Part shown: positions 1 through 7,588 of the stretch, in pieces
Numbering within the stretch: the stretch's first letter is position 1
Layout of the letters: each line of letters begins with the position of its first letter
Notes under the pieces: generated by a model
What the model saw: the letters and a program-made list of their open reading frames with translations, nothing else
What the model was told of the DNA's origin: nothing
Databases searched by the model: none
DNA from: an uncultured bacterium
Lineage (GTDB): Bacteria > Cyanobacteriota > Vampirovibrionia > Gastranaerophilales > Gastranaerophilaceae
NCBI GenBank assembly: GCA_900551965.1
Contig: URYF01000029.1
Span: 1-17,619 of the forward strand
Direction of reading: 5' to 3'
Length of the DNA: 17,619 nucleotides
Program-made: the position numbers and the translations under genes

Positions 1-177
1 TAATGTTTCATCTGGTTTTATTTTAAATCTTTTTGTACATTCATTTTGAATTTCTGCCAAATTAAATAATAATGGTGGATTTTCCTTTTGTTTGCTCTTT
101 TTTACTTCTTTTATAATTGCTTCTTTTTCTTTTAGTGCTAAAAAGAAATATTTTATATTTTTGAAAATGTTGCTCAT
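1..177 (-). CDS. 5' part of an unidentified protein, cut by the window edge
   Basis: An open frame begins with ATG at 177-175 and stays open for 59 codons to base 1, where the window cuts it. The visible N-terminus starts MSNIFKNIKYFFLALKEKEA and continues lysine-rich, with a PPLLFNL segment near residue 34. I see no signal peptide, catalytic motif or recognisable domain, so I assign no function. No good Shine-Dalgarno sequence precedes the ATG. Two TATAAT hexamers lie immediately upstream (minus strand, 189-184 and 203-198), so the transcript would be leaderless or nearly so. It is separated from pepA by a terminator and is probably an independent unit. Support is the unbroken frame and the adjacent promoter-like sequence only. 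Confidence 0.55.
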   Translation of the reverse strand, partial: MSNIFKNIKYFFLALKEKEAIIKEVKKSKQKENPPLLFNLAEIQNECTKRFKIKPDETL

Positions 178-183
178 AAAATG

Positions 184-203
184 ATTATAGGCTTAAAATT
201 ATA
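184..203 (-). promoter_or_regulatory. Two -10-like TATAAT boxes for the left-edge gene
   Basis: On the minus strand TATAAT occurs at 203-198 and again at 189-184, just upstream of the ATG at 177. From the first, transcription would start near 191 (leader about 14 bases). From the second it would start about at the ATG. No convincing -35 is visible, and AT-rich DNA produces such boxes by chance. Confidence 0.3.
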
Positions 204-225
204 ACTTGCCGCCCTCTAAATATAT

Positions 226-258
226 GAAAAAAGAGGACAAGTTTTAATTGCCCTCTTT
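226..258 (-). terminator. Rho-independent terminator of pepA
   Basis: Read on the minus strand, AAAGAGG (258-252) pairs with CCTCTTT (236-230) across a 15-base loop and is followed by a run of T (complement of the A run at 227-232). It lies just past the pepA stop at 280, the expected place for its terminator. Confidence 0.75.
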
Positions 259-279
259 AATTTGTTTTGAAAATTTATA

Positions 280-1677
280 TTAACCGTTGCATAAAATATA
301 ATGCAGTAGAGTTCTTACTCCGACTCCTGTTGCGCCTTTGCAGAATTCTTTATTTGGAGAATCTAAAAATGCGGTGCCTGCAACATCTAAGTGTGCCCAT
401 TTTACATTGTCCGTTACGAATTCTTTCAAGAACATACCGGCAGCTGAAGCTCCGCCATATCTGGTTCCTGTATTTTTCATATCAGCAACATCGCTGTTCA
501 TATTGTCGCGGTATTCCTGCCACATCGGCATTTGCCAGAATTTTTCCCCTGCGTATTTCCCAACGTTTATAATATCTTTGATAAATTCTTCATCATTGCC
601 CATAATACCTGATGCGACATTTCCCAAAGCTACCATACAAGCTCCAGTTAAAGTTGCGATATCAATAACTTCGTCAACTCCAAGTTCACAAGCATAGCAA
701 AGTGCATCAGCCAAAGTTAAACGGCCTTCGGCATCTGTATTATCTACCTCAATTGTTTTGCCGTTTTTTGCTGTTACGATATCGCCGGGTTTATAAGAAG
801 ATCCTGACGGCATATTTTCGCAAGCTGCGATAATCCCGTGGACTTCAACTTCCGGGTGAATTTTGTTTATAACTTTCATAATACCTAAAACACAAGCGGC
901 ACCTGACATATCATCTTTCATATTAAGCATTGACGCTGCCGGCTTTAAGTCAAGTCCGCCGCTGTCAAAGCATAAACCTTTTCCGATAAGCGCAATACGT
1001 TTTTTCGGGTTTTCAGGGAGGTATTTCATGTGGATGAATTTAGGCGGCTGACAACTTCCTTTTGCAACTGCTAAGTATGCTCCCATACCCATTTCCCTGA
1101 TTTTATCTTCCTCATAGACTTCGGTTACAATTCCTTCAAAACTTTGTGCTATTTCAGCAAGTTTAGAAGGTGTTGCAAATTCAGCAGGTTCATTAGCAAG
1201 GTTTCTGGCAAGTTTCATTGCTTCTGAAACTTGTTGTGCCATTTCTATGTCATTTGAAACTTTTGAAATATAAATTTCAGATATTCGATGACCTTTTTTT
1301 GTTTTATATTTGTCAAAATGATAATTTGAAATAGAGGTTCCAATAATCGTCGGAACTCCAAATGCGTAGTTTGCATCAATGTCAAAGGCAATAACTTTTG
1401 CTTTTAATTCAATACATTTTTTTACGGCTTTTGCAATACTGCTTCTTATAACGTTGTTATCAAGTTTTTGTTCTTCTCCAAAACCTACTGCCATAATATA
1501 AGTTGACAGGTACTCTTTTTGAGTGTGAATAACAAAAATCTCTCCGGCTTTACCGGTAAAGCTGTCCGGCGCAAATCTGTTTACAAGCGAATTTGACGTT
1601 AATTCGCCTTCAAACTTGTTGATAATTAATACGTCACATGAAACTTCTTTTGTATTATCTACAATTTTTATATCCAT
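280..1677 (-). CDS. pepA: Leucyl aminopeptidase, M17 family
   Basis: This is a cytosolic metallo-aminopeptidase that removes N-terminal residues such as leucine from peptides and normally works as a hexamer with two metal ions. At 465 residues it is slightly shorter than the roughly 500 usual for the family, with a compact N-terminal domain (about 1-150) and a complete catalytic domain. The family signature NTDAEGRL is present at 313-320. By alignment from memory with bovine and E. coli enzymes, metal ligands are K233 and D238 (GKGLCFDSGG), D256 (MKDDMSGAA), D315 and E317; catalytic residues are K245 and R319. The start at 1677 is set by AGGAG nine bases upstream. The gene follows the TPR gene by 70 bases on the same strand, but it has its own promoter-like sequence, so co-transcription is possible but not required. 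Confidence 0.96.
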   Translation of the reverse strand: MDIKIVDNTKEVSCDVLIINKFEGELTSNSLVNRFAPDSFTGKAGEIFVIHTQKEYLSTYIMAVGFGEEQKLDNNVIRSSIAKAVKKCIELKAKVIAFDIDANYAFGVPTIIGTSISNYHFDKYKTKKGHRISEIYISKVSNDIEMAQQVSEAMKLARNLANEPAEFATPSKLAEIAQSFEGIVTEVYEEDKIREMGMGAYLAVAKGSCQPPKFIHMKYLPENPKKRIALIGKGLCFDSGGLDLKPAASMLNMKDDMSGAACVLGIMKVINKIHPEVEVHGIIAACENMPSGSSYKPGDIVTAKNGKTIEVDNTDAEGRLTLADALCYACELGVDEVIDIATLTGACMVALGNVASGIMGNDEEFIKDIINVGKYAGEKFWQMPMWQEYRDNMNSDVADMKNTGTRYGGASAAGMFLKEFVTDNVKWAHLDVAGTAFLDSPNKEFCKGATGVGVRTLLHYILCNG

Positions 1678-1699
1678 AATAAATCTCTCCTTTGGCTTA

Positions 1700-1708
1700 A
1701 TTATAGCA
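1700..1708 (-). promoter_or_regulatory. Extended -10 promoter of pepA
   Basis: Minus strand 1708-1700 reads TGCTATAAT, a perfect extended -10 (TGnTATAAT), which can work without a good -35; none is seen 17 bases upstream. The expected transcript start is near 1693, giving a leader of only about 16 bases with the AGGAG (1691-1687) near its 5' end. Confidence 0.55.
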
Positions 1709-1747
1709 CCAATTCTAATTTTATAAATAGTTTCAACAGTTGAGATT

Positions 1748-2962
1748 TTATTTTAATTGTTTTTTTGATTGCTCGGCATTCATTGATTTTATTGCATAAG
1801 AGCGCAAATCGTAAGCTTGTGTGTTATTTGGATTCATTCTTATTACTGTATTCAAGTCATCAATAGCTGCAAGATATAAATTTAATTTGCAAAAAATAAT
1901 CGCTCTTGTTAAATATTTTTCAGAATCCTTATCATCAAGTTCGATAGCTTTGTTTAAGTCTTGTTCTGCTTTTTTTAAATCCCCTTCGGTTTTGCTTATT
2001 AAAGCACCTCTTGCTGCATAATAGTCCGAGTTTTCAGGGTTTAGTTCAATTGCTTTTGTAAAGTCCTCAATAGCTGAAGTATAATGATCTAATTTTGATT
2101 CGCAAATGGCTCTTTCATAATATGCTAAATCGTTTTTTGAGTTAACTTCAAGTTCTTTTGTAAAATCTAAAATGGATTCTTCATATTTTTGAATACCCAT
2201 TTTGGCAATTCCGCGATTGTAATATACTTTTTGAAAATTTTTATCTAATTCAATAACTTTAGAATAATCTGCGATAGCGCCGCTGTAATCTTTTAAGTAG
2301 AATTTAGCAGCTCCGCGGTTGTTATATGCATCTACATTATTTTCATCTAATTCAATAACTTTAGAGTAATCTTTGATAGCACCGCTATAGTCGCCGTTGC
2401 TGCGTTTTGCAAGACCGCGGTTGTAGTAAGCCAGTTCGTTTGTTTCATCAAGTTCAATAACTTTGGTAAAATCATCTACCGCTTCTTTGTATTGCTTCAT
2501 TAAAACTCTTGTTGTGCCGCGGTTTAGGTAAGCATTTACATTTTCGGGGTTTATTTCGAGTTCTTTTGTGTAATCTTCTACAACTTCACCGTAAGCTTTA
2601 AGATTTGATTTTGCAATCCCGCGATTGTAATAAATATTCTCACGGCGCGGATCCAGTTCAATAGCTTTTGTGTAATCTTTAACCGCCGCTTTATAGTGAC
2701 CGGATAAGAAACTTGCGTTTCCTCGTTTGGCATAAGATTCTGCATTGTAAGGATTAATGCTTATTGCTTTTGTATAATATTCAATTGCAAGGTCAAACTG
2801 TTTGTCATTAAAACTTGCAAGAGCAGCATCAAGCAAAATTTGTTCTTTTTTTTGTTTGCGAGTGAGTTTTGCCGCGTAAACCTCCGGTACAAAACACATT
2901 GTTTGTCCCGTCAGAAGCCCGATTAATATTGCAGTTGTAAAAATTTTCTTTTTCATAACCAT
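1748..2962 (-). CDS. Exported tetratricopeptide (TPR) repeat protein
   Basis: The protein has 404 residues and an N-terminal signal peptide: a KKK cluster, a hydrophobic core (about residues 7-22) and a likely cleavage after VYA or VYAA (30/31). Nearly all of the rest, from about residue 43 to 390, is about ten TPR units of 34 residues. Recurring elements are YYNRGIAK, DYTKAIELDP and DFTKVIELD, with the W/G/Y/A/P positions of the TPR consensus. TPR arrays are alpha-helical superhelices that bind other proteins, so a periplasmic or surface scaffold role is inferred. No enzymatic domain and no lipobox (Cys23 lacks the preceding pattern) are seen. The annotated start is the outer ATG at 2962. 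The ATG two codons in (2956) gives a more typical signal peptide (MKKKIF) and a better distance (about 9-10 bases) to a weak GGA, so either may be used. Confidence 0.9.
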   Translation of the reverse strand: MVMKKKIFTTAILIGLLTGQTMCFVPEVYAAKLTRKQKKEQILLDAALASFNDKQFDLAIEYYTKAISINPYNAESYAKRGNASFLSGHYKAAVKDYTKAIELDPRRENIYYNRGIAKSNLKAYGEVVEDYTKELEINPENVNAYLNRGTTRVLMKQYKEAVDDFTKVIELDETNELAYYNRGLAKRSNGDYSGAIKDYSKVIELDENNVDAYNNRGAAKFYLKDYSGAIADYSKVIELDKNFQKVYYNRGIAKMGIQKYEESILDFTKELEVNSKNDLAYYERAICESKLDHYTSAIEDFTKAIELNPENSDYYAARGALISKTEGDLKKAEQDLNKAIELDDKDSEKYLTRAIIFCKLNLYLAAIDDLNTVIRMNPNNTQAYDLRSYAIKSMNAEQSKKQLK

Positions 2963-2980
2963 AATTCCAACTTGTAATAA

Positions 2981-3010
2981 ATTATCACAAGTATTAACAG
3001 GATATTACAA
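2981..3010 (-). promoter_or_regulatory. Putative promoter of the TPR gene
   Basis: On the minus strand TTGTAA (3010-3005) is separated by 18 bases from GATAAT (2986-2981), the latter preceded by TGT, giving an extended -10-like TGTGATAAT. The expected start is about 2974, very close to the gene. This lies in the 206-base divergent region shared with the large plus-strand gene. Confidence 0.4.
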
Positions 3011-3144
3011 ACACGCCAAAAAGTCAAAAATGACGAGTAGTGTAAAATTCGGTCTTGAAAATTTAATGTAACATTTTGTAAATATGCATTAAATAATCCC
3101 CGGAATAACTAAAGTTTTAACCAAAAAATCCGACAATAAAAGAG

Positions 3145-3165
3145 TATAATCAAAAGGATTAAGGA
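3145..3165 (+). promoter_or_regulatory. Perfect -10 box and double ribosome binding site before the 1213-residue protein
   Basis: TATAAT at 3145-3150 is a perfect -10, but no TTGACA-like -35 stands 16-18 bases upstream and no TG precedes it. Transcription from it would start near 3157, only about 12 bases before the ATG at 3169. Two Shine-Dalgarno-like copies exist: AAAGGA (3153-3158, 10 bases from ATG) and AAGGA (3161-3165, 3 bases from ATG). The first would be partly lost from a transcript starting at 3157. Confidence 0.4.
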
Positions 3166-3168
3166 AAC

Positions 3169-6100
3169 ATGGCTTCAGATAGATATATATTCCGAATACT
3201 TCGAAAAGAATTAGGCATGTATAGTACTGCCGGTATTACTCTTGATGAACAGTATGCTAAGAATTATAGTGAAAAAATTATCGAAAGAGCTAAAGAATTA
3301 AAAGCAAAGAACCAAGCCAATGGTAAAAATTTCTCAGATGAGTTTTATCTTGACTATGCAAAAAGTTTGAATTTACAGGATATGATTGGTGGATTTAAAG
3401 AAACTCATAAAAATAATATTGTGGGTTTAGAAATCCAGGATAAGGATTGGGCAGGATATTCTTATGAAGAAATCATTGAAATGGAAAACAACGGATATAA
3501 AATTCCGGAAGAAGTTTTGCAATGGGCTCATGCACAGCAAGAAGCTGATGTTACAGATTATGTGATTGTTTCTGACGGGTCTTCTAATGGGGATACTGAA
3601 ACTGCAGATTCTGCAACAGGTAAAGATGATTTAAGCAAGCTTAGAGCAAAAGCAAAACAAAATATTACAAAAGCTGAAAATGCCCAAAAAGAAACCGAGC
3701 AAAAACTTGAGCAGTATGAACTTACCGCAGATAAAGCAAGAGAAATCAAAAATGATAAACAAGATTCTTACAAAGAATCAATAAATGAAATTACAAATCT
3801 TACAAATGAGTGGAAAAAACTTGATACAAAGAAAAATAGCGGGGCTTTGTCAGAACTTGAAAAGAAAAGATATGCTGATTTAGCAAAACAATTAAACGGT
3901 TCTGATGGCAGCCTGATGAGAGAAATTAAAGCTGATAATAGAGATTTAGACGAGTTTCTAACTACTCTTGACGGACTTAATAATGATATTAATATTAATA
4001 TTCAATTAGCTAAAGATACAGTAAAATCCGGTTTGGATTTGAGTAATTTTGAGAAGAATTATTTCCAAGGTCAGCTGCCGCATGTTACTACCGGTATCAG
4101 GATAACCGATGAAGGGTTATTAAGCGATACAACCTATGGTGTACAAGGGGCAAAAATGGCAGACCTTGCGATTGAAAAAGGTACTGAATTGGAATCTTTT
4201 TCTAATAATATTACCTCTGAGCTTAATGATGGTCAGAATGCCGAACTTAATCAATTTGCATCTGAATATTCTGCTGCGGCTTCTCAAACAGAAGAAAATA
4301 CTAAAAATGCCATGGGCGAAGAGTTCGATAAATCCGCTGATGAAACTCAGGATAAAAAATCACAACAGCAAGAATCAGCTACTAAACAATATGGTGTTGA
4401 TATCTCATTTACTGCTCATAATGCCATGAAAGCTGCTGCAACAACCGTACAATCAACTACTGATCTTACTTCAAAACAAACAGGGGTTCATAATTCAAAC
4501 AAATCTCTTAAAAAAGAATTGAAAAAAACTCAAAATGATGTTGTAAAACTTGCAAAAGAGTCAGCGGAAGCAGGTCAAAAACACGAAGAAAATCTTCAAC
4601 GTGAAGAAGAATTCCTTGTACAGCTTGAAGATTTGCAAGGTAAAGCTCAAACAGGTTCTACAGAATCAAAAGTTCAGGAAGTTGTTGATTCTGAAGAAAA
4701 ACAAAATGAAGTTGAACAGCAGCAAGAAGATACAAAGGCAGTTCAAGGAGAAAATAATCTTCAGGCTGAACAGCCAAAAGATAATAAAGAAAATGAAAAA
4801 CAAACCATTGTTGATAATATTCTGGCAATCAATGGCGAAGACCAAAAACTTAAAGATAAGGTTAAGAAGTCACTTTCAAAAGGGCTGTTATCAAATGTAA
4901 AAAGCCAAAAGGTTTCAAAAACATTAACAGCACAAAGCAGTGAATTAACCCAAAGAAACAATAATGCTCAAGATGTTGCCCAAAAAACTTTGTTTGTCGG
5001 AATGGGTACATTTGCAAAAAGTTTCTTAACAACTGCTGTCGGAAATTCTATGTTCTCAACAGGCGTAGGTTTAATGACCAGTCCGTTTACTTATGCCAGC
5101 GGGCTTGCTATGACAATCGCCGGTCAATTATTGCAAAATCAAGGTCTTAAAGAGTTTAAATTCGGAGCTGCTGCTGCCGGTACAGGTACTGTGGGTTTAG
5201 TTGCTTCAGCTGTTGCATCTGAAGTAAATTCTGATGCCAAAACTTCTTTGAAATCAGCAGCAAGAATGTTTAAAGCTAATAATCAGGTATTTAAAGAATC
5301 TGCTAAAAGTGTTGGAGATAATACGGAAGTTAATGCTACTGAAAATACTACAGACAGCAGTTCTTCTGCAGGTAATACAGATACTGAAAACCAAAATCAA
5401 GTACAAGAAACAATTACAAATACTGATTCTGCAGTAAATTCAGAGCAGACAGTTGAAAATACTGTTGAAAGCGAAGATACAGCTTCTGTTGCCGGTGCAG
5501 AAGAGAATACCGCAAATCAACCGGTTGAACCTGAAACTGTAACCGAAACTGATGATAAAACAGAAAATGAACCAGTAACAACTCCGGAATCTCAGGACGG
5601 ACAAGTTCAACAGAATCCTGAAAGCAATGCTGCCGATGACAATACTGCAACTAACGGTACTGATAACGGAAATTCTGCGAATAAACAAGATGATAAACAG
5701 AAAGACAGCGGGTATTCAGTATCCTCAGAGTTTACAACAGTAAATTCATTGAAAGCTGCGGCTACAACCATTCAGGCTTCTAAAAACTTGGAAAATAATA
5801 AAGCTGAAATTGACGGGCTTAATAATTCACTAATTGCAGAAACTAAAAAAAGTAAAAATTTAGTAAAAAATATTGAAAAAGAATCCGCAATTGCAAAAAA
5901 TCTTCATCAGAATAAGCAGGCTATTACCCAATCAATAACTCAACAGATGGATAATTACAAAAACACCTTGCAAAATGCACAAACTCCTGAGGAAGCAGAG
6001 TCTGCACAATCAAAAATGGATACTCTTTCTACAGAATTAGATACAACAATTGCATCTGATGAACAAACAACAACAGTTGTAAATAAAACTCTTGCAAGCA

Positions 6101-6810
6101 GCATTCAGCAGCTTGGTAAATTTAAGAAAAATACTTCTGATTTAAATAAAGGTATTTCATCATTCAAGAATAATATTTCAAATCAGTCAGATGTTTCATT
6201 AAAGACTATAACTGTAGGTATCGGGACTTCTACCGTTGGTTTAATTGATTCAAATATTGGTACCGGCATGATGATTTCAGGGCTCAGTTTAATGAGTAAT
6301 CCGTTTACCTTCTCAGTTGGTGCGGCTCAGCTTGCACTGGGTGAGATGACACTTGCAAAAGGTATTCTTGAAATGTCTTCAGGAGCTTTTGCAACAGCAA
6401 CTGGTACTGCGGGATTAATTGTTAATGCTGCAGCAAGTGATTCTTCAAATGAATCTGAATCTACGGTAAAATCTGCTCTTTCCGCTCATAAAGAAGCCGA
6501 TAAAGATGTTCAAGATACAGACAAAGAGATTAAAGAATCTGAAAAAGAAGATATTGATAATACTCAGGAAAATAATGCAGAACCTGAAGTTGAGCCTCAA
6601 AATCAAGAAACAGAAGAAAACGAAGAAGTTGATATTACAAATATGTCAGCCTCAGCAGCAGTTAATGCTAATTTGAATAATACAACTACAACAGATGATA
6701 AAGCTGACAGAAAGCTTTCAAGATTTAATATGGATAGTATAATCGAATCTAAAAAGAAAAAGAAAAAAGTTATGGCTGTATCAGCTTCGTCAAGTGGAAG
6801 AACAAGATAA
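3169..6810 (+). CDS. Large acidic protein with a duplicated coiled-coil/hydrophobic module, function unknown
   Basis: I do not recognise this 1213-residue protein. There is no signal peptide at the N-terminus. Residues 1-120 look globular (YSYEEI, YKIPEEVLQWAH). About 155-225 is a charged, heptad-like coiled coil. A module then appears twice. Copy 1 starts at residue 414 (FTAHNAMKAAATTVQ) and copy 2 at 855 (FTTVNSLKAAATTIQ). Each has a helical charged segment followed by a Gly/Ala-rich hydrophobic stretch of about 78 residues (607-684 and 1013-1090). The hydrophobic stretches share KT..VG.GT, LM..PFT and A..TGT.GL. The modules are joined by a Ser/Thr/Asn/Glu-rich low-complexity linker (about 712-850). 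The tail is acidic, then ends in KKKKKK (1195-1200) and a Ser/Arg-rich end. The hydrophobic stretches could be paired membrane helices, as in pore-forming or translocator proteins; this is inference. It is monocistronic, with a promoter-like sequence before it and a terminator after. Confidence 0.85.
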   Translation: MASDRYIFRILRKELGMYSTAGITLDEQYAKNYSEKIIERAKELKAKNQANGKNFSDEFYLDYAKSLNLQDMIGGFKETHKNNIVGLEIQDKDWAGYSYEEIIEMENNGYKIPEEVLQWAHAQQEADVTDYVIVSDGSSNGDTETADSATGKDDLSKLRAKAKQNITKAENAQKETEQKLEQYELTADKAREIKNDKQDSYKESINEITNLTNEWKKLDTKKNSGALSELEKKRYADLAKQLNGSDGSLMREIKADNRDLDEFLTTLDGLNNDININIQLAKDTVKSGLDLSNFEKNYFQGQLPHVTTGIRITDEGLLSDTTYGVQGAKMADLAIEKGTELESFSNNITSELNDGQNAELNQFASEYSAAASQTEENTKNAMGEEFDKSADETQDKKSQQQESATKQYGVDISFTAHNAMKAAATTVQSTTDLTSKQTGVHNSNKSLKKELKKTQNDVVKLAKESAEAGQKHEENLQREEEFLVQLEDLQGKAQTGSTESKVQEVVDSEEKQNEVEQQQEDTKAVQGENNLQAEQPKDNKENEKQTIVDNILAINGEDQKLKDKVKKSLSKGLLSNVKSQKVSKTLTAQSSELTQRNNNAQDVAQKTLFVGMGTFAKSFLTTAVGNSMFSTGVGLMTSPFTYASGLAMTIAGQLLQNQGLKEFKFGAAAAGTGTVGLVASAVASEVNSDAKTSLKSAARMFKANNQVFKESAKSVGDNTEVNATENTTDSSSSAGNTDTENQNQVQETITNTDSAVNSEQTVENTVESEDTASVAGAEENTANQPVEPETVTETDDKTENEPVTTPESQDGQVQQNPESNAADDNTATNGTDNGNSANKQDDKQKDSGYSVSSEFTTVNSLKAAATTIQASKNLENNKAEIDGLNNSLIAETKKSKNLVKNIEKESAIAKNLHQNKQAITQSITQQMDNYKNTLQNAQTPEEAESAQSKMDTLSTELDTTIASDEQTTTVVNKTLASSIQQLGKFKKNTSDLNKGISSFKNNISNQSDVSLKTITVGIGTSTVGLIDSNIGTGMMISGLSLMSNPFTFSVGAAQLALGEMTLAKGILEMSSGAFATATGTAGLIVNAAASDSSNESESTVKSALSAHKEADKDVQDTDKEIKESEKEDIDNTQENNAEPEVEPQNQETEENEEVDITNMSASAAVNANLNNTTTTDDKADRKLSRFNMDSIIESKKKKKKVMAVSASSSGRTR
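4408..5259 (+). repeat. Module copy 1 within the 1213-residue protein
   Basis: This encodes residues 414-697: the FTAHNAMKAAATT opening, a charged helical segment, the Gly-rich hydrophobic stretch and an SLKSA end. It aligns with the second copy at the protein level. The charged part is longer here, with extra Glu/Gln-rich sequence. The nucleotide sequences have diverged, so the duplication is old. Confidence 0.75.
5731..6477 (+). repeat. Module copy 2 within the 1213-residue protein
   Basis: This encodes residues 855-1103: the FTTVNSLKAAATT opening, a charged helical segment, a hydrophobic stretch containing LMSNPFT, and a TVKSA end. Shared anchors with copy 1 are KAAATT near the start, LM..PFT in the middle, and TGT.GL then KSA at the end, in the same order. 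Confidence 0.75.
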
Positions 6811-6817
6811 AAGAAAA

Positions 6818-6846
6818 ATGGCCGGTTTTGTATCCGGTCATTTTTT
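6818..6846 (+). terminator. Rho-independent terminator after the 1213-residue protein
   Basis: ATGGCCGG (6818-6825) pairs with CCGGTCAT (6834-6841) over 8 bp with one G-T pair and an 8-base loop, followed by TTTTT. It begins 8 bases past the stop codon. Confidence 0.88.
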
Positions 6847-6884
6847 ATGATATTTTAGGGGTGAGAAGATGAAAGGAGTTTTGA

Positions 6885-7511
6885 ATGAAAGTTTTATTAT
6901 TTAACGGTTCTCCGCGCCAAAAAGGCTGTACTAATGCCGCATTGGAAGAAATCACAAAAGTTTTAAATCAAGAAGGTATTGAAAGTGAGATTTTTTATGC
7001 AGGAACAGAGCCTATTGTGCCGTGCAAGGCTTGTGGCGCTTGTGTTAAACTTGGTAGATGTGTTATTAATGATAAAGTCAATGAATTTGTTGAAAAAGCA
7101 AAAGAAGCCGATGGAATTATTTTAGGTTCTCCTGTTCATTACGCATCAGCAAGCGGTATTGCCGCATTATTTTTGGACAGAGCTTTTTATGCCGGTTCAA
7201 AACAGGGTGTGTTCAGACATAAGCCGGGTGCTGCAATTGTTAGTGCAAGGCGAGCAGGTACTACTGCAACACTTGATCAATTAAATAAATATTTTATGAT
7301 AAATGAAATGCCTGTTGTTTCTTCCAGATATTGGAACATGGTTCACGGAAATACTCCGGAAGAAATAAAAGAAGATAAAGAAGGGATGCAGATTATGCAA
7401 ATTTTAGCTAAAAATATGGCATGGCTTTTGAAATGTCAGCAAGCTGCAAAAGATGCAGGTATCCAAGCTCCGGAAAAAGAAGAAGTTCAACGTACTAATT
7501 TTATAAGGTAG
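6885..7511 (+). CDS. Iron-sulfur flavoprotein-type NAD(P)H-dependent reductase
   Basis: This 208-residue protein has a flavodoxin-like fold of the NADPH-dependent FMN reductase/iron-sulfur flavoprotein family. The N-terminal strand and FMN phosphate loop are clear (MKVLLFNGSPRQKGCTNAAL, 1-20), as is the flavin-contacting GSPVHYASASG (81-91). Cys47, 50, 53 and 59 form C-X2-C-X2-C-X5-C, the compact motif that binds a 4Fe-4S cluster in archaeal and clostridial iron-sulfur flavoproteins. It probably moves electrons between a reduced carrier and an unidentified acceptor in the cytosol; the substrate cannot be read from sequence. AGGAG (6874-6878) six bases before the ATG fixes the start. It follows the preceding gene's terminator by about 40 bases and so probably has its own promoter, which I could not identify convincingly. 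It converges on adhE. Confidence 0.88.
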   Translation: MKVLLFNGSPRQKGCTNAALEEITKVLNQEGIESEIFYAGTEPIVPCKACGACVKLGRCVINDKVNEFVEKAKEADGIILGSPVHYASASGIAALFLDRAFYAGSKQGVFRHKPGAAIVSARRAGTTATLDQLNKYFMINEMPVVSSRYWNMVHGNTPEEIKEDKEGMQIMQILAKNMAWLLKCQQAAKDAGIQAPEKEEVQRTNFIR

Positions 7512-7536
7512 CGTTCTTTTGAGTGGATTTATAAAC

Positions 7537-7570
7537 AAAAAACAGACGATATTTCTATCGTCTGTTTTTA
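7537..7570. terminator. Bidirectional Rho-independent terminator between the flavoprotein gene and adhE
   Basis: ACAGACGATA (7542-7551) pairs perfectly with TATCGTCTGT (7556-7565) around the loop TTTC. The A run before and the T run after give a U-tract on both strands, so it can end the plus-strand flavoprotein transcript and the minus-strand adhE transcript. It sits in the 77 bases between their stop codons. Confidence 0.9.
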
Positions 7571-7588
7571 TTTTATATCAAAATTAGA

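Noticed and set aside
267..697. Two plus-strand frames (101 and 119 codons) opposite pepA
   Set aside because: They are antisense to the conserved C-terminal half of leucyl aminopeptidase and show no domain or ribosome binding site.
2890..2900. Lipoprotein signal in the TPR protein at Cys23
   Set aside because: The residues before the cysteine (GQTM) do not fit a lipobox, while an A-X-A-type cleavage site follows at residues 28-31.
4136..4900. Plus-strand frames of 97 and 116 codons inside the 1213-residue protein
   Set aside because: They are out-of-frame shadows, very rich in Lys/Ile/Asn/Leu, inside a gene with a clear start, terminator and repeat structure.
6828..6856. Promoter TTGTAT-N17-TATTTT for the flavoprotein gene
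   Set aside because: It overlaps the stem and T-run of the preceding terminator and both hexamers are poor, so I do not claim it.
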